A stretch of 64,000 nt of DNA from Gammaproteobacteria bacterium. Its GTDB lineage: Bacteria; Pseudomonadota; Gammaproteobacteria; Enterobacterales; Psychrobiaceae. The notes below the pieces were generated by a model. It made no database searches, was not told the DNA's origin, and saw only the letters and a list, made by a program, of their open reading frames with translations. Positions 37,691 through 47,699 of the stretch are shown one piece after another. Made by a program: the position numbers and the translations under genes. The stretch lies in assembly GCA_013214965.1 (NCBI GenBank), contig JABSRU010000007.1:62001-126000 (forward strand), in the 5' to 3' direction. How positions within the stretch are numbered: the stretch's first letter is position 1; each line of letters starts with the position of its first letter.

Positions 37691-39430
37691 ATGATATCAA
37701 TGTCAGCTGGGGTTATTTTTATGCTGGCAGCGCTGGTTGTATTGTTAATTACTAACAAGATACGACCAGCGATATTATTTACTGCTGCCATTGGCATTAG
37801 CTATTTATTAAACTGGATTAGCTTAGAGCAAATGATGGCTAATTTTACTAACCCATCATTGTTAACGCTGATTTTGTTGTTGTTAGCGGCTGTTGCTGTC
37901 GAAAAATCTGATGTACTCCAGTTGGTTGGGCGTCATTTGAATCACAGTAATTTCCCGTTAGTAGTCGCTAAATTAGGGCTGTCAACCGCATTTTTGTCTT
38001 CGATTACCAATAATTCTGCGGTGGTCGCTTCGCTGATTGGGGTAATAAAGCGAAATCAATATCACTCGCCGTCTAAGCTGTTATTGCCTTTGTCTTACAC
38101 CGCAATTCTTGGCGGTACACTGACCCTGATTGGGACATCGACGAACTTAATCGTTAATAGTTTTGTCGTTGACGCTGGGCTGGAGCCGATTGGTTTTTTT
38201 GATTTTACCTTAATTGGAGTTGTGGTGGTGATTAGCGGTATTATCGTGATCACTATTTTTGGTGCGCGTTTGCCTGACCGCTGCTCACAAGTTGATGCTG
38301 AATTACCTTACTTACTCGAAGCGGTGATCAGTACCGAATCAATCATGGCCGGACGGAGCGTTGAAGATAATCGCTTACGTGCTTTGCAACGACTGTATTT
38401 AGTTGAAATTGAACGTGACGGTCAATTCATTAAGCCGGTATCTCCGAAAGAAATCCTGCAAGCGGGCGATCGATTGATGTTTGCTGGTGATACTCAAAGT
38501 TTGCACATTTTGCAAGAAATGGATGGCTTAGAGTGGTTTGCTAAATCTCATCTGAAAGGTCAGGCGTTAGTCGAAGTTATTATCAGCCACTCCTCTCGCA
38601 TTAATGGTAAAACATTAAAAGAGAGTTGTTTCCGGCAGCGTTTTGATGCTGCCGTAGTGGCTATTCGGCGCGGGCATGACAAACTCAGTGGTGGTTTTGG
38701 TCAAATAAAACTGCGCGCCGGTGACACGCTAATGTTAGTGCCCGGTAAAGGTTTTCATCAAAACCCAGATATTTATCGTGAATTTGTAATGGTAAGCGAA
38801 TCCGATGTCAGCGCTAGGCTCGATAAAAAACAGTCTAAACTGGTGATTTTTGGTTTCTTAGCCACGTTGTTCGTGTCGTTGCTTGGTTTTATTCCTTTAA
38901 CGAAAGGCTTGCTGGTACTCAATATTGGTTATTTATGTGCAGGTGTTATTACTTTAGAGGAATTGAAACGGCGCTTTCCCTTTGAGTTAGTTGCTATTGT
39001 TGGCGCAGCACTCGGGTTAGCTAATATTATGGTCGATAGTGGCGTTGCTCAATTACTTGGTGATGGCTTACTAAGCCTGTTTAATGGCTGGGGAGTGCTA
39101 GGAGCTTTTATAGCGGTGTATTTTTTTACCCTATTGCTAACTGAGCTTATTACCAATAATGCCGCTGCGGCATTAGCGTTTCCTATTGCCTATAGTTTAG
39201 CGCTAAGCTATCAGATTGATCCTAGACCATTTATTATGGCGGTTATTTTTGGTGCTAGTGCCAGCTTTATTTCTCCCTATGGTTATCAAACCAATTTAAT
39301 GGTTTATAGTGCCGGTAATTATCGATTTAGGGATTATTTGAGTTTGGGGGTACCACTCTCTATTGTCTATTCAACCGTGGTTATTATCATGATCCCACTC
39401 GTTTTTCCTTTTGTGAAAATTGCGCTTTAA
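37691..39430 (+). CDS. SLC13/DASS family permease with two TrkA-C domains, probable sulfate importer (579 aa)
   Basis: About ten to twelve membrane segments in two halves, with SSITNNSAVVASLIG (N-terminal) and LLTELITNNAAAALAFPIAY (C-terminal), the SNT-like motifs of sodium-coupled anion carriers. Between the halves (about 200-370) are two RCK/TrkA-C domains (MAGRSVEDNRLRALQRLYLV and LVEVIISHSSRINGKTL), as in SLC13-type sulfate/thiosulfate permeases. Its position between cysN and cysC makes sulfate the obvious substrate. It would replace the CysPTWA importer, which is absent here. Confidence 0.9.
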   Translation: MISMSAGVIFMLAALVVLLITNKIRPAILFTAAIGISYLLNWISLEQMMANFTNPSLLTLILLLLAAVAVEKSDVLQLVGRHLNHSNFPLVVAKLGLSTAFLSSITNNSAVVASLIGVIKRNQYHSPSKLLLPLSYTAILGGTLTLIGTSTNLIVNSFVVDAGLEPIGFFDFTLIGVVVVISGIIVITIFGARLPDRCSQVDAELPYLLEAVISTESIMAGRSVEDNRLRALQRLYLVEIERDGQFIKPVSPKEILQAGDRLMFAGDTQSLHILQEMDGLEWFAKSHLKGQALVEVIISHSSRINGKTLKESCFRQRFDAAVVAIRRGHDKLSGGFGQIKLRAGDTLMLVPGKGFHQNPDIYREFVMVSESDVSARLDKKQSKLVIFGFLATLFVSLLGFIPLTKGLLVLNIGYLCAGVITLEELKRRFPFELVAIVGAALGLANIMVDSGVAQLLGDGLLSLFNGWGVLGAFIAVYFFTLLLTELITNNAAAALAFPIAYSLALSYQIDPRPFIMAVIFGASASFISPYGYQTNLMVYSAGNYRFRDYLSLGVPLSIVYSTVVIIMIPLVFPFVKIAL

Positions 39431-39439
39431 GAGAATTTT

Positions 39440-40051
39440 ATGAATAAAATAAATATTGATGATAATGTCGTTTGGCACCACCATCAGATTGAAAAGCATG
39501 ACCGAGGTCAGCTCAAGCAACAAAAACCCTGTTTACTATGGTTCACCGGGTTAAGTGGCTCAGGAAAATCGACCCTCGCTGGAGCTGTCGAAGCGGTATT
39601 ATTTAAACGTAGCCAACATACTTATTTACTCGATGGCGATAACGTTCGCCATGGTTTATGTGGTGATTTAGGCTTTAGTGATGACGATCGGATCGAGAAT
39701 ATCCGCAGGGTCGGTGAAGTGGCCAAATTGATGGTGGATGCTGGATTAATTGTCTTGAGCGCCTTCATCTCACCTTTTAAGAGTGAACGAAAGGTCGTTC
39801 GTGAATTGTTTGAGCAAGGTGAATTTATTGAAGTGCATATTGCGACCTCATTAGCGGTTTGTGAATCAAGAGATCCTAAAGGGCTATATCAAAAGGCCAG
39901 AACAGGAGAAATAAAAAATTTCACCGGTATCTCGTCAGAGTATCAAGCGCCCGTTAATCCTGAATTGATCATCGACACCGATAAGCAAAGCATTGAGCAA
40001 TCAGTCGATAGCATTATTGAATATTTACTCCAGCGAGGATTTTTATTATGA
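39440..40051 (+). CDS. cysC: Adenylyl-sulfate (APS) kinase (203 aa)
   Basis: Phosphorylates APS to PAPS. The P-loop is [18 protein letters not shown], followed by [17 protein letters not shown], the APS-binding signature, and [13 protein letters not shown] near the C-terminus. It starts 9 bp after the permease and overlaps cysQ by 4 bp. Full length for the family. Confidence 0.95.
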   Translation: MNKINIDDNVVWHHHQIEKHDRGQLKQQKPCLLWFTGLSGSGKSTLAGAVEAVLFKRSQHTYLLDGDNVRHGLCGDLGFSDDDRIENIRRVGEVAKLMVDAGLIVLSAFISPFKSERKVVRELFEQGEFIEVHIATSLAVCESRDPKGLYQKARTGEIKNFTGISSEYQAPVNPELIIDTDKQSIEQSVDSIIEYLLQRGFLL

Positions 40052-40833
40052 AACTTGAATGGCAACAGCCGCTCATTAATATTGCTCGTGATGCTGGGGC
40101 GGCGATTATGGGATTTTATCAGCAAAGTGACACTCAAACTTGGGTTAAAGCAGACGATAGCCCATTAACTCAAGCTGATTTAGCGGCTCATCAAGTGATT
40201 GTTGATGGCTTAGCACTGTTAACCCCGGACATTCCTGTGCTGTCTGAGGAATCAACCGCTTTGCCCTGGGCCACTCGTAAAACCTGGGATCAGTATTGGT
40301 TAGTTGATCCGCTGGATGGCACTAAAGAGTTTATTAAGCAAAATGGTGAGTTTACGGTTAATATCGCCTTTATTGCTAATCATCAACCAGTAATGGCTGT
40401 GGTGTACGCGCCAGCATTACAAAAATTGTATTTTGCTAATACTGCTCAAGGTTGTTTTCTGCAAGAGGAGAATAACGAGGCGATACCGTTAAACTTAAAC
40501 AAGGTTGATCTGGGTCAATTAGTGCGAGTCGTTGGCAGTCGATCCCATGCTAGTCCTGAGATGGCACAATTTACTCAACAATTTAGTTCGGTAGAATTAG
40601 TACCAACCGGTAGTTCCTTGAAACTGTGTTTAATTGCTCAAGGTTTAGCGGATATTTATCCAAGGCTAGGACCTACCATGGAGTGGGATACTGCTGCAGG
40701 GCAGTGTATCGCACAATGTGCCGGTGCTAAAGTGACGAAAATAAATGGCAATCCATTGCGATATAATGAAAAAGAGTCTTTGCTTAATCCATTTTTTGTC
40801 GTGACTCACCCTGATTTATTATGGAGAGCTTGA
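40048..40833 (+). CDS. cysQ: 3'(2'),5'-bisphosphate nucleotidase (261 aa)
   Basis: Hydrolyses the PAP left after PAPS reduction to AMP, relieving inhibition. The metal-dependent phosphatase motifs are LSEES (acidic), [20 protein letters not shown], and [15 protein letters not shown]. It overlaps the cysC end by ATGA and ends the cys block; a 93-bp gap separates it from the chemoreceptor gene. Confidence 0.94.
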   Translation: MKLEWQQPLINIARDAGAAIMGFYQQSDTQTWVKADDSPLTQADLAAHQVIVDGLALLTPDIPVLSEESTALPWATRKTWDQYWLVDPLDGTKEFIKQNGEFTVNIAFIANHQPVMAVVYAPALQKLYFANTAQGCFLQEENNEAIPLNLNKVDLGQLVRVVGSRSHASPEMAQFTQQFSSVELVPTGSSLKLCLIAQGLADIYPRLGPTMEWDTAAGQCIAQCAGAKVTKINGNPLRYNEKESLLNPFFVVTHPDLLWRA

Positions 40834-40926
40834 AAAATAGTCCCTTGTCATTAGATTTAACATGTCTTAACATATATTTGTAGTTGTTGTATTGGAAGTT
40901 AACAATAGTATGTTGAGGAGTTATCT

Positions 40927-42555
40927 ATGTTATCAAGATTAACGATTGCCCAGCGTGTGTGGGCGTTGTCTATTATTTCAATTTGTATTATTTTGACCAA
41001 GTTAGTGTTTGGTATTGTTGAGCTAAGGGAGCAATTGCTTGATGAACACAAACATAACCTCACTAACGTGGTGAGTGTAGCGCACGGTATTATTTCTAAT
41101 TATCATCAACGTTCACTTAATGGTGAACTGTCAAAAGAACAAGCTCAAGCTGATGCCATTAGTGCCGTCAAGTCGCTTAGATATCAAGATGTTGAATATT
41201 TTTGGATTAATGACATGCAGCCAAAAATGATCATGCATCCCATTAAACCGCAACTCGATGGTAAAGATCTAAACGGTGTTAAAGATCCCACCGGTAAGTA
41301 TTTATTTAAAGAATTTGTTGCTAAAGTCCAGAGCTCAAAATTTGGCTTTGTTGAATATTATTGGCCGAAAGCCGGCAGTGATGATCCCGTCGCTAAATTA
41401 TCTTTTGTTAAAGGGTTTGAACCTTGGGGCTGGTTAGTTGGCTCAGGGGTTTATATTGATAATGTCGATCAACAGTATCAAAGTGCATTAATGAAACAAC
41501 TTTTCACATTATCAATCGCTATCGCTTGTTTGTTAGCGGTCACAATAGTTATTGGTCGATCAATTATAGTGCCGTTAAAAACAGCCACTTTAGCGATGCA
41601 TGACATTGCCGAAGGCGATGGCGATTTAACCGTTAAACTTGACGATAGTGGTCGAGATGAATTAGCGCAATTAAGCGATGGTTTTAATCAATTTGCCGAA
41701 AAAATTCGTCAGGTGATCATTCAAATGAAAGCCTTTGGGATAGAAATTAACTTATCCTCAACCAACCTTGCCGATGTTACCGTGCAGTCACGGACGCAAA
41801 TTGATAATTCTCAAAATGAAACCAATCAAGTGGCTACTGCTGTCACTCAGTTAAGTTCAACGGTTATCGAAGTGGCTTCTAATGCGGGAGAAGCATCTAA
41901 AATAGTCCAGTCGGTCCGCGAACAAGCGCAGTCAGGGAAAAAAGAAGTGGCAGATTCAATTAGCACCATGCAACAAGTCGCCTCCGCGATTGATGGTGCG
42001 GCGCAATCGGTTGCCAGTCTCGAGAATGATGCGCAAAACATTGGGAAAATTGTGGTGGTGATAAAATCCATTGCCGAACAGACTAACTTGTTGGCATTGA
42101 ATGCGGCGATTGAAGCCGCGAGGGCGGGCGAACAAGGACGCGGGTTTGCCGTTGTTGCCGATGAAGTTCGAGTTTTGGCGCAACGCACGCAAGAGTCAAC
42201 CACCGAAATTGAACAAATGATCGCTAATTTACAGCAGGGCAGTCAGGATGTTGTCGCGGTCATTGCTCAGGGTAAAACATTGGCGGAACAAGGTGTTGAG
42301 CAATCAAATATCAGTGGTCAGGCATTTAATGCCATTACCACTGAGATTGATAATATTGTTAATATGAATTCTCAAATCGCTGCGGCCACTGAGGAACAAA
42401 GGGTTGTGGTTGATATGATTAGCGAGAACATTAACAGAATTAACGACTCTTTTACTGCCAGCCTTGATGATGCAACTTCAATTGCTAATGCTAGTGAGAA
42501 ACTGGAATCGTTATCACATGAACTAGAACGACAATTATCACACTTTAAAGTGTAA
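40927..42555 (+). CDS. Methyl-accepting chemotaxis protein with Cache sensor (542 aa)
   Basis: TM1 at about 12-30, then a periplasmic single-Cache (sCache_2) domain (about 35-190) with [19 protein letters not shown] and [20 protein letters not shown]2 lies at about 193-212, followed by HAMP and a cytoplasmic signalling domain with the hairpin core [20 protein letters not shown]. The protein would bind small carboxylates or related ligands outside and control CheA. A short TTGAGGAG ribosome site is visible. It follows the cys block but has its own spacing, so a link to sulfur metabolism is not implied. A 14-base palindrome (ACACTTTAAAGTGT) overlaps the gene end. Confidence 0.93.
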   Translation: MLSRLTIAQRVWALSIISICIILTKLVFGIVELREQLLDEHKHNLTNVVSVAHGIISNYHQRSLNGELSKEQAQADAISAVKSLRYQDVEYFWINDMQPKMIMHPIKPQLDGKDLNGVKDPTGKYLFKEFVAKVQSSKFGFVEYYWPKAGSDDPVAKLSFVKGFEPWGWLVGSGVYIDNVDQQYQSALMKQLFTLSIAIACLLAVTIVIGRSIIVPLKTATLAMHDIAEGDGDLTVKLDDSGRDELAQLSDGFNQFAEKIRQVIIQMKAFGIEINLSSTNLADVTVQSRTQIDNSQNETNQVATAVTQLSSTVIEVASNAGEASKIVQSVREQAQSGKKEVADSISTMQQVASAIDGAAQSVASLENDAQNIGKIVVVIKSIAEQTNLLALNAAIEAARAGEQGRGFAVVADEVRVLAQRTQESTTEIEQMIANLQQGSQDVVAVIAQGKTLAEQGVEQSNISGQAFNAITTEIDNIVNMNSQIAAATEEQRVVVDMISENINRINDSFTASLDDATSIANASEKLESLSHELERQLSHFKV

Positions 42556-42563
42556 TAATGACC

Positions 42564-43079
42564 TTACTGTTCCGCTTCTCGCTTTAGGTTAGTTAGCCCT
42601 AACTCGAAAGCGGAACCTATATTTGAGTCCATCATTTGAGCGATATAAAAACCAACGATCGGTATTTGTATCTCACCTTCAATTTTCCACTCAACTCGTG
42701 TTTTATTGTTACCGATAGCGATGTAGTTAAGGTGTGAAACGCTGGGTAGTTTGGCGTCATTGAACCACAGGTTATATATAATCCCTGTTCGTGGGGCGCT
42801 GGCGATAAACTCAAGGCGTCCGCCGCCTGAATTATCACTCCAATATTGATTGGCCCCAACACCTTTGGTTGTTTCACCAAGGGTGACCTTAATCGATGGT
42901 TCTAATTCAAGCCAAGGGTTCCAAACTGGCCATTGTTTAAGGTCATTGGTTAATTGATGAATGCTATCTGAAGACGCATTGATCTCAATCGAGCGATTCA
43001 CTTGATAATCCTGTGGTAAAAAAAGCCCCGCAAAACAAACTAGCACTAAAAACCAAAATATAATTCTTATTATTTTCAT
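42564..43079 (-). CDS. SRPBCC family (polyketide cyclase/START-like) protein (171 aa)
   Basis: An N-terminal hydrophobic segment (about 5-20, possible signal anchor) is followed by the SRPBCC start INASSDSIHQLTNDLKQWPV and WNPWLELEP. The fold binds hydrophobic ligands; no specific ligand can be named. The gene is convergent with the chemoreceptor gene (8-bp gap), and its upstream gap (43080-43224) contains the terminator of the receptor gene. Related proteins of this length are common hypothetical proteins in marine bacteria. Confidence 0.82.
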   Translation of the reverse strand: MKIIRIIFWFLVLVCFAGLFLPQDYQVNRSIEINASSDSIHQLTNDLKQWPVWNPWLELEPSIKVTLGETTKGVGANQYWSDNSGGGRLEFIASAPRTGIIYNLWFNDAKLPSVSHLNYIAIGNNKTRVEWKIEGEIQIPIVGFYIAQMMDSNIGSAFELGLTNLKREAEQ

Positions 43080-43176
43080 CGGACATTCTCATTTTTATTA
43101 TATTGTGCTTTAAATTTAGCCTATTTTTATTGATGATGCATGTAGATTATGAAATGCTCTATTGAATAATAAAAAA

Positions 43177-43202
43177 GACTCCCTTAAATAATCAAGGAAG
43201 TC
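43177..43202 (-). terminator. Terminator after TonB receptor B
   Basis: A 9-bp stem with one mismatch (GACTCCCTT and AAGGAAGTC, eight-base loop) is followed on the minus strand by TTTTTT. It ends the long locus B transcript. Confidence 0.75.
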
Positions 43203-43224
43203 CGAGGATGTTAGGTGGAAAAGA

Positions 43225-45444
43225 TTAAAATTTAAATTTAATCCCTACGATCATTTGTTGCGGTTTTCCTGGGCGAGCGCCAAGAGGTCTTCTTGATACC
43301 ACTACTTGTTTGTTGGTTAAATTATCAATTTTTCCATAAATACGTAATATTGACGTTAATTGATACCAAGCAGAAAAATCGATTTGTTGTTGTTGGTCGG
43401 TCCAATAACCCTCTAAGTCGGTACGGCTACCAGCAGCTTCACTCATTTTATCGGTGTGTTTAAAGAGGAGAGCCAATTGCCAGTTTTCGGCGGTTAATCC
43501 TGTTTTTATGCTCAGTTGATTTTTTGGCATATAAGGTAATTGATCACCTTTTTTTACATCGCCCCATTGAATGAACGATGACTTAAAGTCACTGTTAAAT
43601 GACGAGTCGGTTAAGGTATAGCTAATCGCAAATGGTATATCAATAGTATTTGTTAATGACCATTGACTGCTGAAACTTGCTTCAATCCCCTGAACGTTGA
43701 CGCTACCGCCATTAAACTCGATATCTATATTGGTAACACAACCGCTAGAAAATGTGCAGCGACCTTTTAAATTGGAATAGTCGGTATAAAAACCAATAAG
43801 CTCGGCTTTCGTTCTCTGGTTTGAATAGCGTAACCCAAACTCATAATTCCAACTTTCTTCGGCTTTGATATCTTGTTCGCTATTATGGCTTTGACCTGGG
43901 CTGTTAGGAACAAAGCCCTTATTAACACCAGCTAATAAACCAAATTGATCATTAAAGCGATAAAAGGCGCCTAGACCCGGTGACACCAGAGTGTCTTTAT
44001 TATTGTATTGCTGTTGAGTCTTTTTATCGAGCAGTTGACCGTCTATATTCTCAACCCGTAAACCTGCTTTTACCGTTAGTTGTTCAAAGTCGAGTTGGTA
44101 ATTTAAATAAGAGGCTAGGGCAGTGACTTGTCCTTTATTACGGGCACTGACGATAGTCGGTTGATTAGTGGCGACTAACTTTTTATTAAGCATCAAATAA
44201 CCATCTTCAAAGTGATGTCTGGTCACTTGATCTTGATGGAGTCTTAAACCAAATTCGAGCTGGGAATCAGCCCCAAAATGTTGTGATTGCCATGTTAATT
44301 TTGATTGTAACCCTTGTGAGTAATACTGGCGATCATTATGACCATACATTAGGGTATCGGTCATGATAGCAGAGTCACGTGCGCCTGTTAGGACATCATA
44401 ATATATTTTGTTTAATCCCGTGTCTGGCGATAATAAAACCGTTTGAATACTACGATTAGTGTTTAAACGATTTAGTTTTCCCCAATCACGGTCGAAATCT
44501 CGGCGGTAAGCAACCGTGTGGATATTTACCCGATCGTTTAATTCAATATAATGACTTAATTGTATTTGTTGATGCTGCCAGCTCATTAAGTCATTTTGGC
44601 TCGCGAGGTAACGTCGATTGGGTTGGCTATTAAAATCATGGTCAGTTAATCCGAGGTAGGTTTCATGGGATTTTTCATCGCCATACCCTAGTTTTAGCTG
44701 CCAAAGTTGATAATACTCTGGGCTGTCGACTTCATAATTTAATTTAACTAATAGTTCATTTTTAGTAAAACCGGTATCGCCACCGTTATCTAGTTCCTTA
44801 AAACCATCGGCGCTCACCCTTATTCCTTCAACCAAGATCCCTAATTTACCAATATGGTGGTTATAGTAACTGTGTAGTTTCTGATAATTATTTTCACCAT
44901 AAGCCAGCTCAAGGCTGCCTTCGTTTATATCACTGATGGTGCGTGAATGCATGTTGATAGCGCCGCCAACAGTGTTGGGGCCATAACTGATTGCTGCAGG
45001 CCCTTTAAATACTTCAATACCAGTCATGCGGGCACTGTTAGGGAAATAATAGGCAGCTGGAGCAGCATAGGGGGCTGGCGCAATTAAAATGCCATCTTCC
45101 ATGATGGTTATTTTACTACTACGTTCTGTCGTCGCACCACGAAGACCAATATTCGGACGCAAGCCATAGCCATCTTCTTCACGAATATAAACCCCTGGCA
45201 CTGTTTGCAGAATCCGATGAATATCGTCGAATTCAAATTGTTCGAGCTGCTCTTCGTTTAAGTAATACGCAGAACCCGTCTCGGTATTTAATTGTTGGCT
45301 TTGGCCAAAAATACTGATAATTTCAATTTGCTTCTGTTTACTTATTTTAGACTCGGCTTGAGCCGCATCTGCAATTGGATGAAAGGCCATACTTAATACA
45401 ATTGGTAGTCCTAACATCATCCGGACTTGTTGTGATAGGGTCAT
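43225..45444 (-). CDS. TonB-dependent outer membrane receptor, locus B (739 aa)
   Basis: A signal peptide (about 1-27), plug domain with DDIHRILQTVPGVYIREEDG, GLRGATTERSSKITIMEDG and FKGPAAISYGPNTVGGAI, then a beta-barrel ending GIKFKF. It is strongly similar to the receptor at 5261-7468 along plug and barrel, so the two are paralogues with perhaps different ligand preferences. It follows the DUF1513 gene by 2 bp and is the last gene of the locus. The ligand is probably an iron or other metal complex, inferred from the imelysin and DUF1111 partners. A good terminator follows. Confidence 0.88.
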   Translation of the reverse strand: MTLSQQVRMMLGLPIVLSMAFHPIADAAQAESKISKQKQIEIISIFGQSQQLNTETGSAYYLNEEQLEQFEFDDIHRILQTVPGVYIREEDGYGLRPNIGLRGATTERSSKITIMEDGILIAPAPYAAPAAYYFPNSARMTGIEVFKGPAAISYGPNTVGGAINMHSRTISDINEGSLELAYGENNYQKLHSYYNHHIGKLGILVEGIRVSADGFKELDNGGDTGFTKNELLVKLNYEVDSPEYYQLWQLKLGYGDEKSHETYLGLTDHDFNSQPNRRYLASQNDLMSWQHQQIQLSHYIELNDRVNIHTVAYRRDFDRDWGKLNRLNTNRSIQTVLLSPDTGLNKIYYDVLTGARDSAIMTDTLMYGHNDRQYYSQGLQSKLTWQSQHFGADSQLEFGLRLHQDQVTRHHFEDGYLMLNKKLVATNQPTIVSARNKGQVTALASYLNYQLDFEQLTVKAGLRVENIDGQLLDKKTQQQYNNKDTLVSPGLGAFYRFNDQFGLLAGVNKGFVPNSPGQSHNSEQDIKAEESWNYEFGLRYSNQRTKAELIGFYTDYSNLKGRCTFSSGCVTNIDIEFNGGSVNVQGIEASFSSQWSLTNTIDIPFAISYTLTDSSFNSDFKSSFIQWGDVKKGDQLPYMPKNQLSIKTGLTAENWQLALLFKHTDKMSEAAGSRTDLEGYWTDQQQQIDFSAWYQLTSILRIYGKIDNLTNKQVVVSRRPLGARPGKPQQMIVGIKFKF

Positions 45445-45446
45445 TT

Positions 45447-46550
45447 TTAAACGCCTTGTAAAGTTGTGAGGTGGTTGTCCCAGCGAATATCGTTAAATTT
45501 TAGTGTATTCATTTGTAAAGAATCAGATTGTCGCTGGTGATTGACTATGCCTTTACCGTTAGTGGCGACAAAATGTTGATCGACTAGCGACAAACCAGCA
45601 CCATCACGTAAATGAATACTGTCGAGAAAACGATTGGATTTAAGATCCCAAAATGTTACTAAATCACCACGGGGGCAACTGATTGCCACTAATTCTGCTT
45701 GGCTATTAATGCAAATACTGGCGGTATACTGATTCATAGAGCGCCACACTTTATCGTTCGCCAGTAAATACTGGAGCGAAGTCTCACCGTGATGGCTGAT
45801 TGCTAACGGTACTTGATCTGTTTTTTGACCTTGATATTGTAACCCTGCAATCACCTTGCCTTGATCACTAACATCGAGATGACGAATACTAAGGTGATGG
45901 TTATCTAATTTAAATTGATCAATAATTTGACCTGTTTTTAAATCGAGATAAGTTAACGAAGGCGCCATCGTATCGAGATTTAGTTTCTTGCGCGGCCAAT
46001 TAGGGTGTGTTTTGATCCCGCCATTGGCGATGACCAGTGTTTGACCATCGGGCATTAAGCGACACTCATGAGGACCAAGCCCTCCTGCATCAAAACTATC
46101 AATTACTTGATAGTTTTCAGTGTCACGTAACACGATAACACCACGGCCTAATTCAAAATCATTTTCGGTCGTAAATAAAATTTTACCATCTTGGGAAAAT
46201 ACGCCATGACCATAACTGTGGTGGTTTTTAGCCGACCGAATATGATGACGAATTTCACCTTGGCTAAAATCGATTTCCATCATGAATGTACCAGGACGTC
46301 TAGCGAAAATAATGCCGTGCCCTGGTTTATTCGGATGAGCCCATGCGCCATGACCCCGTGCGGGCAAGCTAACTTGGCTTATCAGATCGCCTTGTAAATT
46401 AAACGCAGCAGCAAAGTGTTTCTTTTTTTTGTTGGAATAAGCACTGATTAACCAGGGTTCATTAACTTGCGCTCGATTTAGCCACCAAGGAAGTGTAGCA
46501 GCACCTACCGCTGCACTAGCCCCGATGATAAATTGACGTCGGTTAAACAT
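45447..46550 (-). CDS. DUF1513 family Tat-exported beta-propeller protein (367 aa)
   Basis: The N-terminus MFNRRQFIIGASAAVGAATL holds twin arginines in an RRQF context, followed by a hydrophobic stretch, so export through the Tat pathway is likely. The body matches DUF1513, a propeller family (RGHGAWAHPNKPGHGIIFAR, then HSYGHGVFSQDGKILFTTEN) that recurs in imelysin/DUF1111 clusters. The function is unknown; conserved His residues (HSYGHG, GPHECRL) could bind a metal. It overlaps the imelysin gene by 1 bp. Confidence 0.87.
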   Translation of the reverse strand: MFNRRQFIIGASAAVGAATLPWWLNRAQVNEPWLISAYSNKKKKHFAAAFNLQGDLISQVSLPARGHGAWAHPNKPGHGIIFARRPGTFMMEIDFSQGEIRHHIRSAKNHHSYGHGVFSQDGKILFTTENDFELGRGVIVLRDTENYQVIDSFDAGGLGPHECRLMPDGQTLVIANGGIKTHPNWPRKKLNLDTMAPSLTYLDLKTGQIIDQFKLDNHHLSIRHLDVSDQGKVIAGLQYQGQKTDQVPLAISHHGETSLQYLLANDKVWRSMNQYTASICINSQAELVAISCPRGDLVTFWDLKSNRFLDSIHLRDGAGLSLVDQHFVATNGKGIVNHQRQSDSLQMNTLKFNDIRWDNHLTTLQGV

Positions 46551-47689
46551 TAGTCACCATCGTTTGAGTTAAAGCCAATATTAAGATCTAATGCTTGAAC
46601 AAAATCAGCAGTGAATAGGTCACGTAGCGCCCGCAGGTTAGTGATCACAATCGTTAATTGTTGACGTTTCTGGTTATCACTTAATGCTTGAGTATAAGAG
46701 CCATCAAGTTTATTTATCGCGTTAATTGCCGCGGTGATCTTCGTTTTCATATTGTCATTAATTGACTGTTGTTTTAAGAATTCCCCTAAAACTTTGCCAA
46801 AACCATGGCCATTACCCGCGGTATAAATATCATTAAAGACCGCAATGTTTGTTTTTATATTGGCAATAGAAGTATCGCTGTGATGGCTTTCAGTACTTAA
46901 AGGTAAGCCGGGACTTGCTTTATCTAAAGGTTTTAAGATCTTTTCATCTTTTACTTTTTCTAACTGCTCTAACCAATTGGTCACGAGTTCTTCAACGGCA
47001 TCCTGCACGCCAGTAAACTCGCCTGTGCCAGTGATTAACGTGTTACCGTAATTCCCCCCTGAAGCTTGCCATTGATTGGTCAAGTCGGTGGATATATCCG
47101 CTAAATTAGCGCTGATAGCCGTTAATAGTTCACAGCGTTTTGATTTGTTGTCGGCTGCTAATAAACCATATTGAGTATCTGTCGGATAAAGTAGTTGTTC
47201 TGCCGCAGGGAAACCCTGGCCACCGACACTTTTTGATGCAATATATTGAGCTGTTAAAGGTTGTTGTTCTAATAAGTGGTTCTTAATTGCAATGGTGACA
47301 GCATTATTTTTGTCAGGCCAAAATTGAATACGAAATAGCATATCAACCACGGGGCCTACTTTAACCCATTGAATATGTTGCCATGCCTGATGAGCTGCTG
47401 ACCATTGTGATTTTAAAATATCAAGATCGCTACTGGTAGCATTGGTCAATGCACAAAAGCTAACTGTTGCTTGATTAAATTTCTTACTCTTCATCTCGAA
47501 ATTTTGATAGCTTGGTATGATGTGATTTTTGGTTAAATCAGTTAAATATGAAGAAAACTCTTGTTCTATAGTTTTAGTTGGAGTGGTTGGTGTTGTTACA
47601 GTACCACCACCATCATCACTGCCGCCGCCGCATGCGGTTAGTCCAAAGGCTAAGGTGAAGGAAGTTGTTAATGCCGCTATTTTTTTCAT
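46550..47689 (-). CDS. Imelysin family lipoprotein with degenerate motif, locus B (379 aa)
   Basis: The lipobox GLTAC gives lipidated Cys20, followed by a Gly/Asp then Thr/Pro linker (about 21-39). The imelysin fold is supported by LKSQWSAAHQAWQHIQWVK-type helices and the overall length. At the family GxHxxE position it reads GFPAAE (159-164), so the His is replaced by Pro161. A role as a binding partner rather than metal enzyme is possible. It starts 10 bp after the DUF1111 gene and overlaps the DUF1513 gene. Confidence 0.83.
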   Translation of the reverse strand: MKKIAALTTSFTLAFGLTACGGGSDDGGGTVTTPTTPTKTIEQEFSSYLTDLTKNHIIPSYQNFEMKSKKFNQATVSFCALTNATSSDLDILKSQWSAAHQAWQHIQWVKVGPVVDMLFRIQFWPDKNNAVTIAIKNHLLEQQPLTAQYIASKSVGGQGFPAAEQLLYPTDTQYGLLAADNKSKRCELLTAISANLADISTDLTNQWQASGGNYGNTLITGTGEFTGVQDAVEELVTNWLEQLEKVKDEKILKPLDKASPGLPLSTESHHSDTSIANIKTNIAVFNDIYTAGNGHGFGKVLGEFLKQQSINDNMKTKITAAINAINKLDGSYTQALSDNQKRQQLTIVITNLRALRDLFTADFVQALDLNIGFNSNDGD

Positions 47690-47699
47690 GTCACTAATC

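Noticed and set aside
41847-42203. Minus-strand frames of 118 and 78 codons
   Set aside because: Antisense to the conserved signalling domain of the chemoreceptor; Cys- and Ala-rich shadow composition.
40927-42555. Idea that the chemoreceptor is a sulfate or sulfur-compound sensor belonging to the cys block
   Set aside because: A 93-bp gap with its own ribosome site separates it from cysQ, and the Cache domain gives no hint of a sulfur ligand.
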